Positions 61,470-64,000 of a stretch of DNA of 64,000 bases are shown here, one piece after another. Numbering within the stretch: position 1 is the stretch's first letter; every line of letters starts with the position of its first letter. The stretch is from contig NZ_AFIE01000007.1 of NCBI RefSeq assembly GCF_000214135.1, positions 1 through 64,000 of the forward strand, read 5' to 3'. The position numbers and the translations under genes were made by a program. The DNA is from Acinetobacter sp. P8-3-8. Its GTDB lineage: Bacteria > Pseudomonadota > Gammaproteobacteria > Pseudomonadales > Moraxellaceae. The notes beneath the pieces are model-generated. The model searched no databases. It saw only the letters and a program-made list of their open reading frames with translations, and was not told the origin of the DNA.

Positions 61470-64000
61470 TTATTCATTGATCACGCCAATAAAGGCTTTC
61501 GATACATGAGTTTCGTTTAATCTGGTATAGCCAAAGCGATAGTTTTGTCCGGCCAGATTCTTTAATGAGATATTGGCATATTCCACATCACCAAAGACAA
61601 CCTTACAAGCATCCTGATAAACCACCGTTCCGTTTGGATTGGGTGAGAGCGAATAGAAATCAGCCGTATGCGGTTGATCATGTAGTTTCACCGCACGATC
61701 CATCACTGAACATCCCATGCTGTAAAAGTTTTCTCGACCACCATTCTTGTTGATGGTGTATTCCTCTACCGGTGGAGGTTCGCCACCATAAGATATAATA
61801 TTGATTCCATTTGGCGGGTGCACGATATGAGATATATCGGCAGGTAAGGCGCCAATCCAGTCACCATAATCGGCAAAGTCAGAATTAGCCGTTGGTCTAT
61901 AGTCATATCGCTCTGCCCATACCGGAAAACTATCTACCGGCCACGGTCTACCATTACGCGGCATGGTGCGTTCAATCGTGACCCAATGCCAGGAAAAATC
62001 ATAGGTCCAGAAGCCATAGGAGTTGGGATCGGTTATTCCATGCTGGCGCAGTGTTTCCCGATAAGATCCTTGATCATGCCATTCCTGATGGCCGTAAAAA
62101 CTTATATTGCGGTTAAGATAGGGAATGATAAAGCCCTGACGCATCCCAATATTGCCGGTGCTTTCCTCTGTGCGCTTATGGGTGTAATAGCGTGTACGTG
62201 TCAATATACCTTCGGTAGATCCGTAAAAACCAAAGTTAGCAAAAGGTTTCCCCCATCCCTGATCCTTGCCTTCAATAGTCGTGGTATAGACTGACCCCGG
62301 TATTTCCTTGCGATTGTCGAAATCAGTTGAGTAATAATCACCGCCATTATAAACACCACCTGTCAGGCGTTTTTCTTCCCAATTCCCGACAATCATGCTT
62401 TCTTCAAAATTGGAAATTGTTTTCTCTGTAAACTTGCGGTCATCCCGATAGTTCTTAATCACCTTTAAGGTGTCACCAATGTAATAGGCAAAAATAATAG
62501 TATCAATATATGGGTAGGTATCTTTATCACCTAAAGGCTTAAAGTTCATGGAAACACAGCCACCTTCAAATGGTTCAGGTAGTTTTATCCGTTGCCCTTC
62601 GTGCAAGTAACCTTCGTGCAAGTAACCCTCATTGGTAATGACTAGACCCGCTTTACCCTGAGCGATTGGATCAAGGCGCAAGTTATCCCAATACTCAATA
62701 TCAACCGCACCATTTCGACTACGCGCCCGGTCTATAATTTCAGATTCATCGACACGTCTGAGCTTGTAACGGATCGATGCAAGTTGACCAGGTTCAGTGC
62801 TTTCTTTTAATGCGTTAAATAGCTTGGATAGATATTCACTTAATAAGTCGCGTTCATCCGTGGACCAGTCTTGTGATACCTGCTTACTTTTGGCCCAGCC
62901 ACGATTCTCAGCCGAAAGCATCTGAAAGCGAATCATAAAAGTATAGCCATAGCAGAAACCATCATCTGAATAGTCAAAACAGGTGTTTATCGCTTCGGTA
63001 CAATCCAGATTACTACTCCAGCCACATGCGGAGGAATAAGCTGAATATTGAAAGAATTTACCTGTATCACCTAAACGGATAATCGCACCGGAACGTACCC
63101 ACCGATAAAACTCTGCACCCAACGGAAAGCCCTCACCGCTTGGCATACCGCCAAAGCGATTCAGGATTTTCTCAATCTCACTATCCCCAATGGTTTCAAT
63201 ATACTCGCGGAAGGCTGTGGTAGTCGTTGCTGGTACCAATGGCAAAGGCATTGCCCATATCCCGACATTATTAATCTTGATTAACCATGGCTCACGCTTC
63301 TCATCAAATGCTACCAGGTCGGTATCATTGAATTGAAAGTTGTATTGATACTGTCCATTGATCGGTGCTCGGCCAGTGTATCCAGGCAAGCAGCAGTTTT
63401 CGATTTCTGGCCGGATCTTTTCGCTCACTTCAAAAGGCAAGGTATAACGCAGCTGCTCGTATAGATCCTCTTGTGGTAGCTTTTCGAAATCCTGACGACC
63501 ATAAGCCCCAACAATTTGTACGACCTGAGCCATACTGCCGCTATACCAGGTTGCATGTTGCTGTTGATACTGGCTGTGTTCCGTCCGGCCTGGTCGATTA
63601 CGCAATATTTCAGGAATGAACATTTTAAAATCAGGTGCATAGGTACAGCGGAATCGCTGCATATCCAGATAATCCGGCCCGACACTTTCATAATTGGTCA
63701 TTCTGCGCCGTGTTTCATTACTGAATCGAACACCGATCCCGGAACCATCTTGAGAAATAGCATTCATTACGATGCCGGAAAACAAAAAAGGGACTTCAAG
63801 GTGAGTTAGTCCATCATCAGATATAGATGAAGTTCTTAAGCTTGGTTTAAATGCTATGGCTCGAAAAACACCACCACTATCCGTCAGGATGACGCTGCCG
63901 CCATCCGGTAGAATCCTGGTATATTTCAGGCTTTCCAAGTTGGATATGGACTTAAAGTTTGTGAGCTTTTTGGCGCAGTGGTCAATGAAAGCTTGGTCCT
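61470..64000 (-). CDS. Large structural protein, 5' end outside the window
   Basis: The frame is open through base 64,000; the TTG at 63938 is not a start, because codons upstream (for example FIDHCAKKLTNFKSISN) continue without a stop. At least 840 residues are present, rich in aromatic residues and glycine (YSAYSSACGWSSNLDCTEA, GFYGSTEG), with no motif that I know. It contains a perfect 15-bp tandem duplication (62596-62625). It precedes the hub-like gene by 9 bases, so it belongs to the same operon. Confidence 0.6.
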   Translation of the reverse strand, partial: DQAFIDHCAKKLTNFKSISNLESLKYTRILPDGGSVILTDSGGVFRAIAFKPSLRTSSISDDGLTHLEVPFLFSGIVMNAISQDGSGIGVRFSNETRRRMTNYESVGPDYLDMQRFRCTYAPDFKMFIPEILRNRPGRTEHSQYQQQHATWYSGSMAQVVQIVGAYGRQDFEKLPQEDLYEQLRYTLPFEVSEKIRPEIENCCLPGYTGRAPINGQYQYNFQFNDTDLVAFDEKREPWLIKINNVGIWAMPLPLVPATTTTAFREYIETIGDSEIEKILNRFGGMPSGEGFPLGAEFYRWVRSGAIIRLGDTGKFFQYSAYSSACGWSSNLDCTEAINTCFDYSDDGFCYGYTFMIRFQMLSAENRGWAKSKQVSQDWSTDERDLLSEYLSKLFNALKESTEPGQLASIRYKLRRVDESEIIDRARSRNGAVDIEYWDNLRLDPIAQGKAGLVITNEGYLHEGYLHEGQRIKLPEPFEGGCVSMNFKPLGDKDTYPYIDTIIFAYYIGDTLKVIKNYRDDRKFTEKTISNFEESMIVGNWEEKRLTGGVYNGGDYYSTDFDNRKEIPGSVYTTTIEGKDQGWGKPFANFGFYGSTEGILTRTRYYTHKRTEESTGNIGMRQGFIIPYLNRNISFYGHQEWHDQGSYRETLRQHGITDPNSYGFWTYDFSWHWVTIERTMPRNGRPWPVDSFPVWAERYDYRPTANSDFADYGDWIGALPADISHIVHPPNGINIISYGGEPPPVEEYTINKNGGRENFYSMGCSVMDRAVKLHDQPHTADFYSLSPNPNGTVVYQDACKVVFGDVEYANISLKNLAGQNYRFGYTRLNETHVSKAFIGVINE
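62596..62625. repeat. Perfect 15-bp tandem duplication inside a structural gene
   Basis: CCTTCGTGCAAGTAA is present twice without change. It duplicates five residues in frame and reads EGYLHEGYLHEG in the protein. Confidence 0.95.

Larger units (their letters stand above)
32000..64000. mobile_element. Prophage of Stx-phage/P22-like podovirus type, right end outside the window
   Basis: Integrase, lysis cassette, antirepressor switch and a long minus-strand late operon with a giant terminal protein form one phage genome. The left edge lies between dusB and the integrase or within the dusB 5' end; the exact att core cannot be fixed without the right end. Terminase, portal and capsid genes are not seen and are expected beyond 64,000. 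Confidence 0.85.

Noticed and set aside
63938-64000. TTG 63938 as the start of the 822-residue protein
   Set aside because: The frame is open up to the window edge, so the gene is cut by the window rather than starting there.
1-64000. CRISPR array
   Set aside because: I saw no regularly spaced repeats of 25-40 bases with variable spacers and no cas genes.

Overview
The window looks like an Acinetobacter-type chromosome (Moraxellaceae). The DNA is AT-rich, and the housekeeping proteins (MaeB, SthA, Ndh, EpmA, PdxB, LipA, DusB) read as gammaproteobacterial. This assignment is from reading the sequence, not from a database search. Bases 1 to about 32,000 are host chromosome. Bases from about 32,000 to the right edge are a prophage that continues out of the window. 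Host part, left to right: metF-rsmE (one-carbon metabolism and 16S rRNA methylation); a membrane PAS-PAS-GGDEF-EAL protein with a degenerate GGDEF; maeB (malic enzyme) and cca (tRNA CCA-adding), joined by a 14-bp hairpin that covers the cca ribosome-binding site; a 290-bp structured element with inverted ends; a PD-(D/E)XK-type nuclease; pdxB-epmA (overlapping by 4 bases); an AAC(3)-family acetyltransferase; sthA; lipA; an M61 peptidase; a D,D-carboxypeptidase; ndh; an SlyD-like isomerase; phr photolyase; a DUF1269-type protein; an unknown protein; tRNA-Asn, followed by a decayed transposase; a VIT-family transporter; a nitronate monooxygenase; a probable Fur-controlled operon (outer-membrane barrel, flavinylated FMN-binding protein, ApbE-cytochrome b fusion); a DinB-family protein; and dusB. 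The prophage begins beside the 5' end of dusB. It has a tyrosine integrase (plus strand) with a long C-terminal extension, then a minus-strand lysis cassette (holin, GH24 endolysin, Rz with an embedded Rz1), then a plus-strand zinc-ribbon membrane protein (a possible lysogenic-conversion gene). Next comes a compact regulatory switch: a minus-strand ribbon-helix-helix repressor diverges from a plus-strand operon of a second ribbon-helix-helix protein, two small proteins and a Rha/KilAC antirepressor. Three evenly spaced CCCC-AT-GGGG operators lie between them. The layout matches phage P22 immI (mnt / arc-ant). To the right, all genes run on the minus strand as a late operon that enters from beyond base 64,000: a large unknown structural protein (cut by the window), a tail-hub-like protein, a small structural protein, a protein built of D-x-L-x-D repeats, a coiled-coil protein, a glycine/proline/glutamine-rich virion protein and a single 5,275-residue polyvalent protein. 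The polyvalent protein combines a pyrophosphatase-like domain, a DdrB/ParB-like domain, an adenine methyltransferase, an SNF2 helicase, two zincin protease motifs, an ADP-ribosyltransferase-like domain and a PLxRFG domain. It resembles the giant proteins of Stx-type podoviruses and the 'polyvalent proteins' of phages and conjugative elements, which are thought to be delivered with the DNA and protect it in the new host. Base composition shifts sharply inside this gene, so it looks assembled from modules. The strongest leads are the giant protein, the immI-like switch, the Fur-linked flavin/haem operon with an odd ApbE start, and the hairpin over the cca ribosome-binding site.
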